Source of the DNA: Isoptericola halotolerans
GTDB taxonomy: Bacteria; Actinomycetota; Actinomycetes; Actinomycetales; Cellulomonadaceae
Length of the DNA: 64,000 nt
Direction: 5' to 3'
NCBI RefSeq assembly: GCF_013149785.1
Contig: NZ_JABEZU010000001.1
Coordinates: forward strand, 124,001-188,000
Shown: positions 25,444 through 33,998 of the stretch, piece by piece
How positions within the stretch are numbered: the first letter of the stretch is position 1
Layout of the letters: every line of letters starts with the position of its first letter
The notes under the pieces: model-generated
What the model was told of the DNA's origin: nothing
Seen by the model: only the letters and a program-made list of their open reading frames with translations
The model's database searches: none
Translations under genes and position numbers: made by a program

Positions 25444-26802
25444 ATGCGCGGGCGCCTCGCTGCCATCGTGTACGTCCCGCTCGTCCTGGTGATCGTGGTC
25501 CTCGGCGCGGTCTCGGCGGGAAGCATCACGCGGGCGCACCAGCAGGAGGTCCTCCTGGAGCGGCTGCGTGACGTGACCTATCTGGTGCTCCCCGCCCGGC
25601 AGGCCGTCCTCGCGGACGACCCGTCGCTGGTGGCCGGCGACCTGCAGCGCTACCGGGAGGTCTACGGGATCGGCGCGGCGGTCGTGGACCAGGCGGGCTC
25701 CACGCTCGTGGCCGAGGGACTCGACGTGGAGGACTACGACGAGCGGCACGCGGCGCTCGCCGGGCGGCGCGCCGAGATGCGCGAGGCGTTCTGGCCCTGG
25801 GACGCTCAGAGGATCGTGGTCGCCGAGCCGCTGTTCGACGGGGGAGACGTGGTGGGGGCGCTCGTGACGTCCTCGGACGCCGCGGGCGTGCAGCGGGCGA
25901 TCTGGACCAGCTGGGCGCTGCTCGGCACGGGCGGTGTGGTGATCGCGCTGCTGGCCCTGGTGCTGGCCGACCGGACGGCGGGCTGGTTGCTGCGGCCGGT
26001 CCGTGCCGTCGACCAGGCGATGGAGAAGATGGGCGGGGGGCGCCTGGACGAACGCATCCCGCCGTCGACGGGCCCGCCGGAGCTGCGGCAGGTGGTGAGC
26101 CGCTTCAACGAGATGGCCGAGCAGGTGGAGCACCTGATGCGCCGCCAGCAGGAGTTCGTGGCGAACGCCTCCCACGAGCTGCGCAACCCGCTCAACGCGC
26201 TGATGCTGCGCATCGAGTCGCTCGCCCTCACCGTCCCGCCCGAGGAGGCCGAGGAGGTGGCCCACGTGCGGGCCGAGGCCGAGCGCATGGCGCAGATCCT
26301 CGACGCGCTGCTCCTGCTCGCGGACGGCGGCACCATGGGCGCCGCCCAGCCGGTCGACGTGGCCGAGGTGGTCGCACGGAGGGTGGAGGGGCGGCGGCTG
26401 CTCGACCCCGACCGGGAGATCCGGCTCACGGTGCCCGGCGGCGAGGTGCTCGGGCACGTCACGCCGACCGCGTTGGAGAGCGCGTTCGACACGGTCGTCG
26501 ACAACGCGCTGAAGTTCGCCCCGGCCTCCGAGCCGGTGGACGTGGCGGTGGTCCGTGACGCCGGGATCGTGGAGGTGGTGGTGCGCGACCGGGGGCCCGG
26601 CGTCCCGGCCGACCAGCTCGAGCGTCTCACCGAACGCTTCTGGCGCAGCCCGGGGCACAGCTCGGTACGGGGTTCGGGTCTCGGGCTCGCCATCGCGTCC
26701 GAGCTGCTCTCCGCGGCCGGGGGCGGCTTGCGGGCGGACCTGCCCGACGGCGGGGGCCTGCGCGTGTTCCTGGGCGTCCCGGCCGGGCAGGACCAGCCAT
26801 GA
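25444..26802 (+). CDS. Sensor histidine kinase
   Basis: A 452-residue membrane kinase. Two membrane helices (about residues 7-28 and 158-180) flank a sensor domain of about 125 residues outside the membrane. HAMP, HisKA (phospho-His in NASHELRNPL) and HATPase_c (GSGLGLAIASELL) follow. The ATG lies 1 base after the regulator's stop. Its end overlaps the TAXI gene by 4 bases (ATGA), so the TAXI lipoprotein is probably made in step with it and may present the ligand. Confidence 0.94.
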   Translation: MRGRLAAIVYVPLVLVIVVLGAVSAGSITRAHQQEVLLERLRDVTYLVLPARQAVLADDPSLVAGDLQRYREVYGIGAAVVDQAGSTLVAEGLDVEDYDERHAALAGRRAEMREAFWPWDAQRIVVAEPLFDGGDVVGALVTSSDAAGVQRAIWTSWALLGTGGVVIALLALVLADRTAGWLLRPVRAVDQAMEKMGGGRLDERIPPSTGPPELRQVVSRFNEMAEQVEHLMRRQQEFVANASHELRNPLNALMLRIESLALTVPPEEAEEVAHVRAEAERMAQILDALLLLADGGTMGAAQPVDVAEVVARRVEGRRLLDPDREIRLTVPGGEVLGHVTPTALESAFDTVVDNALKFAPASEPVDVAVVRDAGIVEVVVRDRGPGVPADQLERLTERFWRSPGHSSVRGSGLGLAIASELLSAAGGGLRADLPDGGGLRVFLGVPAGQDQP

Positions 26803-27770
26803 GCCGGGTGGGTGCAGCGGCCGTGTCGCTCCTGGTCGCGGTCGCGCTGCTCGCGGGGTGTGTCGGCAACCAGCCCTGGGAGCCGGACCCCTGGCAGGGC
26901 GAACGTCCGGACCGGCTGACGATCGCCACCGGCGGCACCAGCGGGATCTACCACGGCTATGGCCAGGAGCTCGCCGAGGTGCTGACCGAGCGGTACGGCA
27001 TCGAGACGGAGGTTCTCGCCACCGGCGGCTCGGTGGACAACCTGCAGCTGCTCGCCGCTGGCGAGGCGGACGTGGCGTTCAGCGCGGCGGACGCGGTGGC
27101 GGACGCCGTCGACGGCGAGGGTGACTTCGACGTACCGGTCGAGGTGCACGCGCTCGCTCGGGTCTACGACGACTTCGCCCACCTGGTGGTACCCGCCGAC
27201 TCCGACGTGGAGGAGCTGGCGGACCTGCGCGGCCTGCGGGTGTCGGTCGGGGCGCCGCGCTCGGGCACGTCGCTCATCGCGGGACGGGTGCTGAAGGCCG
27301 CGGGCGTCCCGATGAGCGACCTGCGGGTCGCGGAGCTCGGCATCACCGAGTCGGTCGACGCGCTGCGCGGGGGAAGCCTCGACGCGGTGTTCTGGTCGGG
27401 CGGCCTGAAGACCCCGGGCCTCGTCGAGCTGTCCGCCGAGGTGCCGCTGCGACTGGTTCCCCTCGACGTCGTCGTCGACCAGCTCCGTCGGGAGCACGGG
27501 CCCGGCTACCGCCACGGGGTCGTGCCCCAGGGCGTCTACGGGGTCACCGCGGACGTGGGGACGCTGGCCGTCCCCAACATCCTCGTGGCGGGCCCGGGTC
27601 TGCCGGATGCCGTCGCGCAGGGTCTGGTGGCGACGTTGTTCGACGCGCGCACGGAGATCGCGGCCCAGGTGCCCTCGGCGGCGTTGCTGGACCGGTCGCG
27701 GGCCATCTACACCGACCCGGCAGAGCTGCAGCCCGGTGCCCTGCGGTACTACCGGGCGGTCAAGCCGTGA
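26799..27770 (+). CDS. TAXI family solute-binding lipoprotein
   Basis: A 323-residue lipoprotein: lipobox LLAGC near residue 23, then a TAXI (TRAP-associated) binding fold with IATGGTSGIYHGYGQELAEVL and SVGAPRSGTSLIAGRVLKAAGV. TAXI proteins bind small carboxylates or amino acids, usually feeding a TRAP permease. No DctM/DctQ-like membrane gene is adjacent. Coupling to a histidine kinase instead suggests a sensory co-receptor, like TctC with TctDE. That role is inference. Confidence 0.9.
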   Translation: MSRVGAAAVSLLVAVALLAGCVGNQPWEPDPWQGERPDRLTIATGGTSGIYHGYGQELAEVLTERYGIETEVLATGGSVDNLQLLAAGEADVAFSAADAVADAVDGEGDFDVPVEVHALARVYDDFAHLVVPADSDVEELADLRGLRVSVGAPRSGTSLIAGRVLKAAGVPMSDLRVAELGITESVDALRGGSLDAVFWSGGLKTPGLVELSAEVPLRLVPLDVVVDQLRREHGPGYRHGVVPQGVYGVTADVGTLAVPNILVAGPGLPDAVAQGLVATLFDARTEIAAQVPSAALLDRSRAIYTDPAELQPGALRYYRAVKP

Positions 27771-28891
27771 CGGGTGGCGGGCATCAGCGGGGAGACCGCG
27801 GCGGACAGGGGCGGCACCAGCCGTAGCCGGTGCCCGACGCCGCCGCGCCACGGGGTCTCCGGGGTGAGGGTCGAGGGGTAGCCGCGCGGGTGCTGCTCCT
27901 GCCAGCGCCAGTGGTCGCGGCAGATCTCCGCGAGGTCGCGCGTGGCCGTCCAGCCCAGGGAGGCCGTGGTGCGCTCGGTGTCGGCGACCGCCCCCGCCGT
28001 CGTCCCCGGGGGTGCGGGCCGCCGGCGGTGCGGCACGCAGTGGCCGGTGACCTCCTGGAACGTCGACAGCACGTCGAGGACGCTGGTGGCCTGCCCGGTG
28101 CCGAGGTTCCAGGCCTGCACCGCCCGACCTGACGGCTCGTCGAGGGACGCCAGGGCGGCGACGTGCCCGGCAGCCACGTCCGTGACGTGCACGTAGTCCC
28201 GGACGGCGGTGCCGTCCGGGGTGCCGAGCCCGTCGAAGACCTCCAGGTGCTCACGGCGCCCGAGGGCCACGTCGCCGATCCGTGTCAGCAGGCTGGGCGG
28301 AGCCCCGGTGCGGTCCTCCCCGAGCCGTCCGGAGGAGTGCGCGCCGACGGTGGTGAAGCAGCGCACGACGGCGGCACGCAGGGCGGCGCCGGCGCCGGCC
28401 ACGTCCTGCAGGACGTGCTCGCCGGTCGCCAGGGTGCGGCCGAGGGGAGAGGCGGGGGCGAGGGCGCGGTCCTCGGTCAGCCGGGTGCCGGCGTCGTCGA
28501 CGGTGCCGTAGACGGCGGCGGTGGAGGACAGCACGAGGCGGCCGACGCCGTACCAGGTCATGCAGCGCAGCAGCGTGAACAGGGTGGTCAGGTTGGTCTC
28601 GTAGGCGTCGAGGGGCCGGTGGACGCTCTCGGTGGCCGAGCGCAGCCCGGCCAGGTGGACGACCGCGTCGACGTCCGAGCAGGCGAAGACCCGCTCCATC
28701 GCGTCGATGTCGGCCACGTCGGCGGTGTGCGTGCCCACCCGCCGGCCGGAGGTGATCTCGGCGCGGGCGAGGGAGGCAGGCGTGCCGCGCGAGAAGTCGT
28801 CGACGACGTCGACCTCGTGGCCCGACTCGAGCAGGGCCAGCACGACGTGGGAACCGAGGTAGCCGGCACCACCGGTGACCAGGACCCGCAT
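27749..28891 (-). CDS. UDP-glucose 4-epimerase-like protein lacking the YxxxK dyad
   Basis: A 380-residue extended short-chain dehydrogenase fold protein. The NAD motif TGGAGYLGS, the conserved SSTAAVYG and the C-terminal GTGQATSVLDVL match GalE. The catalytic Tyr/Lys (E. coli Tyr149 and Lys153) align with Leu150 and Leu154 in SPLGRTLATGE. The codons are clean, so this is not a frameshift. It may be inactive, NAD-binding only, or use other residues. ATG 28891 is favoured over GTG 28900. The 3' end overlaps the convergent TAXI gene by 22 bases. Confidence 0.85.
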   Translation of the reverse strand: MRVLVTGGAGYLGSHVVLALLESGHEVDVVDDFSRGTPASLARAEITSGRRVGTHTADVADIDAMERVFACSDVDAVVHLAGLRSATESVHRPLDAYETNLTTLFTLLRCMTWYGVGRLVLSSTAAVYGTVDDAGTRLTEDRALAPASPLGRTLATGEHVLQDVAGAGAALRAAVVRCFTTVGAHSSGRLGEDRTGAPPSLLTRIGDVALGRREHLEVFDGLGTPDGTAVRDYVHVTDVAAGHVAALASLDEPSGRAVQAWNLGTGQATSVLDVLSTFQEVTGHCVPHRRRPAPPGTTAGAVADTERTTASLGWTATRDLAEICRDHWRWQEQHPRGYPSTLTPETPWRGGVGHRLRLVPPLSAAVSPLMPATRHGLTAR

Positions 28892-29019
28892 GTTGCCCAC
28901 CCCGCACGACGTCGTTGACGACGCCCATGATCGTGCTGCCGGGGGTCGGGGGCCAGGTCAGTTGAGGTAGTCAAGAGGAATCCCGCGCGCGCCGGTGTGA
29001 CCTGTGCCACGCTGCTGCC

Positions 29020-29445
29020 ATGCTGAGACTGCTGGCTCGGACCGCCGTCCTCCTGCTCGCCGTGGCCGTGGGGCTGCTGCTGACCGACTGGGCGTTCGCG
29101 GCCCTCGGCTGGGAGACCTTCGAGATCGTCTGGAGCAACCCGCTCGCGTTCGTGGTCGCCGTCGTCGTGTTCGCGGTCGCCCAGGCGGTGCTCACGCCGT
29201 TCTTCGCCAAGGTGGCCCGCAACAACGCGCCGGCGATGCTGAGCGCGGTGGGCCTGGTCACCACGTACGTGGCGCTGCTCATCGCGGTGCTCGTCGCTCC
29301 CGACGGCCTGGAGATCTCGGGCTGGCCGGGCTGGTTGGTCGGACCGATCATCGTGTGGATCGTGACCCTGCTGGCGAACTTCCTCCTGCCGGCGCTGCTG
29401 CTGAAGAACGCGGTCGAGAAGCGTCGCGAGGGCGCCGACGGCTGA
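29020..29445 (+). CDS. Four-helix membrane protein (phage-holin-like superfamily IV type)
   Basis: A 141-residue protein with four membrane helices and a short charged tail (KNAVEKRREGADG). It resembles small mycobacterial four-helix proteins often labelled phage holin superfamily IV. No phage genes are nearby, so that label describes the fold only. The ATG follows a CACGCT box by 6 bases without a ribosome site. Confidence 0.7.
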   Translation: MLRLLARTAVLLLAVAVGLLLTDWAFAALGWETFEIVWSNPLAFVVAVVVFAVAQAVLTPFFAKVARNNAPAMLSAVGLVTTYVALLIAVLVAPDGLEISGWPGWLVGPIIVWIVTLLANFLLPALLLKNAVEKRREGADG

Positions 29446-29461
29446 CGCGGCGCGGTCGACG

Positions 29462-30487
29462 TCAGCGCGCCGGCGCCGCCGTGCTCGCCCGCTCGACCAG
29501 GCGGGTCGGGACGAGGGTGCGCCCGCGCGGCAAGGTGTGGTCCGCCATCTGGCGCAGCACACCGGCGACGCACAGCCGTCCCACCTCGGCGAAGTCCTGG
29601 TGCACGGTGGTCAGCGGCGGCATGTAGGCGACGGCGTCGGGCAGGTCGTCGAACCCGACGACGCTGACGTCCCCGGGGACCGGCCGTCCCGCCTCGTCGA
29701 GGGCGCGGAGCAGGCCCAGGGCCATCTGGTCGTTCGCGGCGAACACGGCGGTCGCGTCGCTGCGGGCGATCCTGCGTCCGGCCTCGTAGCCGGAGGCGGC
29801 CGACCAGTCGCCCCGGTGCACCTCGGGCACCTCGCGCCCGGCGTCGAGCAGCGTGCGTCGCCAGGCGTCCTCGCGGCGCTGGGCGGAGAACGACTCGGAC
29901 GGGCCGGCGAGGTGCACCACGGTGCGGTGCCCGAGGCCGAGGAGGTGCTCGACGGCGGCACGCGAGCCCGCAGCCTGGTCGGTGTCCACCACGGGGTAGC
30001 GGTCGCCGGCGTCGGAGTCGGCGACGACGACGGGCACGTCGGTGGGCAGGGAGATGCTGGCGGCGTCCAGCAGGTGGACCTCCATGAGCAGGATCACGGC
30101 GTCCACGGCGAGCTCGCCCATCCGGGTGAAGGCGCCGTTGACGCCGTCCTGCGTGGGCGCAGCGACGGGGATGACGGTGATGGCGTACCCCTCGGCCGCG
30201 GCCGACGTCGCGATCGCGTCCAGGGTGCGGACGTTCCCGGTGGTGGACAGCGAGAAGAGGATGACCCCGATGGTGCGGAACCGGCCCGAGCGCAGGGCGC
30301 GGGCCGCGCTGTTGGGCCGGTAGCCGAGCTCGCGCATGGCGGCCAGCACCTGGTCCCGCGTGGAGTCGACGACGCCGGGGTGGCCGTTCGACACCCGCGA
30401 GACGGTCTGGGACGAGACGCCGGCGAGCCGTGCGACGTCGGCCATCGAGACGCGCTGGGGTCGCCCCGCCGGGCTGCGGTCGGCCAC
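29462..30487 (-). CDS. LacI family repressor of the galactoside locus
   Basis: A 341-residue repressor with an N-terminal helix-turn-helix (MADVARLAGVSSQTVSRVSNG) and hinge (NSAARALRSGR), then a periplasmic-binding-protein-like effector domain. GTG 30487 follows GGAGGA. It is divergent from the ABC transporter/GH42 operon, and two palindromes in the shared region (30573 and 30607) are its likely operators, allowing self-control and sugar-induced expression of the operon. Confidence 0.94.
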   Translation of the reverse strand: MADRSPAGRPQRVSMADVARLAGVSSQTVSRVSNGHPGVVDSTRDQVLAAMRELGYRPNSAARALRSGRFRTIGVILFSLSTTGNVRTLDAIATSAAAEGYAITVIPVAAPTQDGVNGAFTRMGELAVDAVILLMEVHLLDAASISLPTDVPVVVADSDAGDRYPVVDTDQAAGSRAAVEHLLGLGHRTVVHLAGPSESFSAQRREDAWRRTLLDAGREVPEVHRGDWSAASGYEAGRRIARSDATAVFAANDQMALGLLRALDEAGRPVPGDVSVVGFDDLPDAVAYMPPLTTVHQDFAEVGRLCVAGVLRQMADHTLPRGRTLVPTRLVERASTAAPAR

Positions 30488-30572
30488 GGGTCCTCCGATC
30501 AGGTCACGGTTCGGTCTCGGCAGCTGTCGGGGTTGACGTATGCGAGCGGCCGATGCACGATCACCCTAGTCC

Positions 30573-30588
30573 ATGTTTACGTAAACAT
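30573..30588 (+). promoter_or_regulatory. LacI operator O1
   Basis: ATGTTTACGTAAACAT is a perfect 16-bp palindrome with a central CG, of typical LacI-family form. It lies between the divergent LacI gene and the transporter operon. Confidence 0.88.
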
Positions 30589-30606
30589 CGGTGGTCGCGG
30601 CCATCC

Positions 30607-30622
30607 ATGTTGACGTGAACAT
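30607..30622 (+). promoter_or_regulatory. LacI operator O2
   Basis: ATGTTGACGTGAACAT is a near-perfect copy of O1 with one asymmetric pair. It lies exactly 34 bp downstream of O1 and 23 bases before the permease start, so binding would block the transporter transcript. Confidence 0.85.
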
Positions 30623-30645
30623 CCCCGTGAGCCCAAGGAAGAAGC

Positions 30646-31569
30646 ATGACGACGACGTCTCCTCCGGTGGCGACGACCCCACCGTCGACCGCCGCCCGGC
30701 GCCCCAGCCGGCGGCGATGGACGGGCTGGATGTTCGTGGGCCCCTTCATGCTCGTGTTCGCGCTGGTGTTCCTCGCCCCGATCGCCTACTCGCTGTACCT
30801 GTCGGTGTTCCGCACCCAGATGGTCGGCGGCACCACGTTCGTGGGCCTGGACAACTACGCCCGTGCGATGCAGGACCCCCAGTTCTGGGAAGGGCTGTGG
30901 CGGGTCAGCCTCTTCCTCGTGGTGCAGGTGCCGATCATGCTCGGCATCGCCCTGCTCGTGGCCCTGGCCATCGACTCCGGGCGTCTCTACGGCAAGAGCT
31001 TCTTCCGGATCTCGATCTTCATGCCCTACGCGGTGCCCGCCGTCGTCGCCTCGCTGATGTGGGGCTTCATGTACGGCACGCGGTTCGGCCTGGTGGGCAA
31101 CCTCAACGACGCGCTCGGCATCTCGCTGCCCGACCCGCTCTCGCCCGACCTCGTGCTGGCGTCGATCGCCAACATCGTCACCTGGGAGTTCGTCGGCTAC
31201 AACATGCTCATCTTCTACGCGGCGCTGCGCGTCGTGCCGCACACGCTGTACGAGGCCGCCGAGATCGACGGCGCCTCCCAGTGGCAGGTGGTCCGGGCGA
31301 TCAAGCTCCCCGCGATCCGCGGCGCACTGGTCATCGCCACGATCTTCTCGATCATCGGCAGCTTCCAGCTCTTCAACGAGCCCAGCATCCTGCAGTCCCT
31401 GGCACCGAACGCCATCACGACGTCGTTCACCCCGAACCTGTACGCCTACTCGCTGTCCTTCTCCGGCCAGCAGTACAACTACTCCGCGACCGTCGCCATC
31501 ATCATGGGCCTGATCACCATGGTGATCGCCTACGTGGTGCAGCTGCGCGGCATGCGCAAGGAGGCGTGA
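30646..31569 (+). CDS. Carbohydrate ABC transporter permease, MalF type
   Basis: A 307-residue inner-membrane permease with six helices. The EAA loop that contacts the ATPase reads YEAAEIDGASQWQVVRAIKLP. It is the first gene of a permease-permease-binding protein-GH42 operon. No ATPase gene is present, as is usual for actinobacterial CUT1 systems served by a shared MsiK-like ATPase elsewhere. The substrate is probably a galactoside, judged from GH42. Confidence 0.93.
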   Translation: MTTTSPPVATTPPSTAARRPSRRRWTGWMFVGPFMLVFALVFLAPIAYSLYLSVFRTQMVGGTTFVGLDNYARAMQDPQFWEGLWRVSLFLVVQVPIMLGIALLVALAIDSGRLYGKSFFRISIFMPYAVPAVVASLMWGFMYGTRFGLVGNLNDALGISLPDPLSPDLVLASIANIVTWEFVGYNMLIFYAALRVVPHTLYEAAEIDGASQWQVVRAIKLPAIRGALVIATIFSIIGSFQLFNEPSILQSLAPNAITTSFTPNLYAYSLSFSGQQYNYSATVAIIMGLITMVIAYVVQLRGMRKEA

Positions 31570-31574
31570 CCACC

Positions 31575-32486
31575 GTGAGCACCGCGACCTCCGTCCGGGG
31601 CCCCCGCCTGCGGACGCGGACCGTCAACAAGCACAGCGTCGACCGGCCCCGCCGCAGCCCGCTGCTGACGGCGCTCACCGCCGTCGTCCTGCTGTACTCC
31701 CTCGTCCCGCTCGTCTGGCTCGTCGTCAACTCCACCAAGACCCAGGCCGACCTGTTCACCTCGTTCGGGCTGTGGTTCGGCGGCTCGTTCGCCCTCTGGG
31801 ACAACGTCGTCGCGACCCTCACCTACGACGGCGGGGTGTTCGTCCGCTGGCTCGGCAACACCGTGCTGTACGTCGTCCTGGGTGCCGGCGGCGCCACGTT
31901 CCTGGCGATCCTCGGGGGCTACGCCCTGGCCAAGTTCGACTTCCCCGGCAAGCGCGGAGTGTTCGCCGTCGTCATCGGCGCCGTGGCGGTGCCCGGCACC
32001 GCGCTCGCCGTGCCGACCTTCTTGCTGTTCAGCCAGATGGGTCTGACGAACACGCCCTGGGCCGTGATCATCCCGTCGCTGATCTCCCCGTTCGGGCTCT
32101 ATCTCATGTGGACGTTCGCGGCCGAGGCCATCCCCACCGAGCTGCTCGAGGCCGCGCGGATCGACGGCGCGGGCGAGTTCCGCACGTTCTTCCGCGTCAG
32201 CCTGCCGCTGCTCGCCCCGGGGATCGTCACCGTGCTGCTGTTCACGATGGTGGCCACCTGGAACAACTACTTCCTGCCGCTGATCATGCTGCGGGACTCG
32301 TCGTGGTACCCGCTCACGCTCGGGCTCAACGCCTGGAACGCGCAGGCGGCCACCGCCGGCGGCGAGGCCATCTTCCACCTCGTCATCACCGGCTCCCTGC
32401 TCACCATCCTGCCCCTCGTCGCGGCCTTCCTGCTGCTGCAGCGGTACTGGCAGTCCGGGCTCGCCGCCGGGAGCGTCAAGGAATGA
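31575..32486 (+). CDS. Carbohydrate ABC transporter permease, MalG type
   Basis: A 303-residue permease with six helices and the EAA loop LLEAARIDGAGEFRTFFRVSLP. AAGGAGG (31558-31564) lies 10 bases before GTG 31575. An upstream GTG at 31566 would overlap the previous stop by 4 bases but leaves only 1 base to the ribosome site. It pairs with the MalF-type permease to form the membrane channel. Confidence 0.93.
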   Translation: MSTATSVRGPRLRTRTVNKHSVDRPRRSPLLTALTAVVLLYSLVPLVWLVVNSTKTQADLFTSFGLWFGGSFALWDNVVATLTYDGGVFVRWLGNTVLYVVLGAGGATFLAILGGYALAKFDFPGKRGVFAVVIGAVAVPGTALAVPTFLLFSQMGLTNTPWAVIIPSLISPFGLYLMWTFAAEAIPTELLEAARIDGAGEFRTFFRVSLPLLAPGIVTVLLFTMVATWNNYFLPLIMLRDSSWYPLTLGLNAWNAQAATAGGEAIFHLVITGSLLTILPLVAAFLLLQRYWQSGLAAGSVKE

Positions 32487-32545
32487 CCCGCTCCACAGCC
32501 CCGACGACATCGATCGACCGTTCCGACAACGAAGTGAGGACTGAC

Positions 32546-33883
32546 ATGACCGCACGACCCGACCTTTCACGCCGCGTGCTGCGCGGCACCGCCGCCGCCG
32601 GCGTCCTGGCCCTGGCCCTGACCGCCTGCGGGGGCGGCGAGACCGAGTCCGGCGAGGCCGCCCAGGACGCCGACGCCGCGCTGGCAGAAGGCGGCGAGAT
32701 CACCGTCTGGGCCTGGGACCCCACGCTCGCGTCGGTGGCCGCCGACTTCGAGGCGGAGAACCCGGGCGTCACCGTCACGCTGGAGAACGTCGGCACCGGC
32801 AACGACCAGTACACGGCGCTGCAGAACGCCATCGCCGCCGGCGACGGCGTGCCCGACGTCGCGCAGGTCGAGTTCTACGCCCTGCCGCAGTTCGCGCTGT
32901 CCGAGGCGATGACGGACCTGACCGCCTACGGTGCCGACCAGCTCGACGGCACCTTCACCCCCGGCCCGTGGGGCGCCGTGCAGCAGGAGGGTGGCGTCTA
33001 CGCCCTGCCCACCGACTCCGGCCCGATGGCCCTGTTCTACAACCAGCGTGTCTTCGACGAGCACGGCATCGACGTCCCCACCACCTGGGAGGAGTACGTC
33101 GAGGCCGCCCGCACCCTCCACGAGGCCGACCCGGACGCCTACCTCACCAACGACGTCGGCGACGCCGGGTTCACGACCTCGCTGATCTGGCAGGCCGGTG
33201 GCCGGCCCTACCAGGTGGACGGCACCGAGGTGACCGTCGACTTCTCCGACGCCGGCACCCAGCAGTTCACCTCCACCTGGCAGACGATGCTCGACGAGGA
33301 CCTCGTGGCCCCCGTCGGTTCCTGGAGCGACGAGTGGTACCAGGGCCTGTCCGACGGGTCGATCGCCTCGCTGGTCATCGGCGCCTGGATGCGTGGCAAC
33401 CTCGAGTCCTCCGTGCCCGGCGCGGCAGGTGACTGGGCCGTCGCCCCGATGCCGCAGTGGGAGAGCGGTGCGGAGGTCACCGCGGAGAACGGCGGCAGCT
33501 CCCTCGCCATCCCCGCGGCGAGCGAGAACGCCGACCTCGCCTGGGCGTTCCTCGAGTACGCGACCGTCGGTGACGGCATCGCCACCCGCGTCGCCGAGGG
33601 TGCCTTCCCCGCCACCGTCGCCGAGCTGGAGGACCCCACGTTCCGCGAGGAGGAGTTCGACTACTTCGGCGGCCAGGCCGTGAACGAGGTGCTGGCCGAC
33701 TCGGCGTCCCAGGTCGCCGAGGGGTGGCAGTACCTGCCCTTCCAGGTGTACGCCAACTCGATCTTCAACGACACGGTCGGTCAGGCGTACGTCACCGACA
33801 CCACCCTGACCGACGGTCTGGCGACCTGGCAGGACCAGACCATCGCCTACGGCGAGGACCAGGGCTTCACCGTCGACCCGTGA
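32546..33883 (+). CDS. Sugar-binding lipoprotein of the ABC transporter
   Basis: A 445-residue extracellular solute-binding protein (family 1). The signal peptide has a twin-Arg-containing start (LSRRVLRG) and the lipobox LALTAC, followed by GGGETESG. The mature fold shows ITVWAWDP and YALPTDSGPMALFYNQRVFDEHGI. GTGAGGA precedes ATG 32546 by 5 bases; an in-frame ATG at 32483 overlaps the permease stop but is poorly spaced. It captures the sugar for the MalFG-type permeases. Confidence 0.93.
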   Translation: MTARPDLSRRVLRGTAAAGVLALALTACGGGETESGEAAQDADAALAEGGEITVWAWDPTLASVAADFEAENPGVTVTLENVGTGNDQYTALQNAIAAGDGVPDVAQVEFYALPQFALSEAMTDLTAYGADQLDGTFTPGPWGAVQQEGGVYALPTDSGPMALFYNQRVFDEHGIDVPTTWEEYVEAARTLHEADPDAYLTNDVGDAGFTTSLIWQAGGRPYQVDGTEVTVDFSDAGTQQFTSTWQTMLDEDLVAPVGSWSDEWYQGLSDGSIASLVIGAWMRGNLESSVPGAAGDWAVAPMPQWESGAEVTAENGGSSLAIPAASENADLAWAFLEYATVGDGIATRVAEGAFPATVAELEDPTFREEEFDYFGGQAVNEVLADSASQVAEGWQYLPFQVYANSIFNDTVGQAYVTDTTLTDGLATWQDQTIAYGEDQGFTVDP

Positions 33884-33900
33884 CGCCCGCTCCCTGAGCA

Positions 33901-33933
33901 CCGGTGGGGACGGCCGCCCGCCGTCCCCACCGG
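33901..33933 (+). terminator. Intercistronic hairpin between binding protein and GH42
   Basis: Perfect 13-bp arms CCGGTGGGGACGG and CCGTCCCCACCGG surround a 7-base loop, 17 bases after the binding-protein stop. An outer GAGC/GCTC pair extends it. It may stabilise the upstream message and weaken read-through into GH42, giving more binding protein than enzyme. Confidence 0.7.
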
Positions 33934-33998
33934 CGCTCGGGCCCGCAGCACGGCATCCGCAGCACCACGTACACATCCCCGTTCGTCCAGGAGCACCC

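Noticed and set aside
28441-28470. Frameshift as the reason for the missing epimerase dyad
   Set aside because: Codons on both sides stay in frame with normal bias and downstream family motifs are intact.
29020-29445. Holin-like membrane protein as a sign of a prophage
   Set aside because: No integrase, terminase, capsid or lysin genes lie nearby, and base use matches the neighbours.
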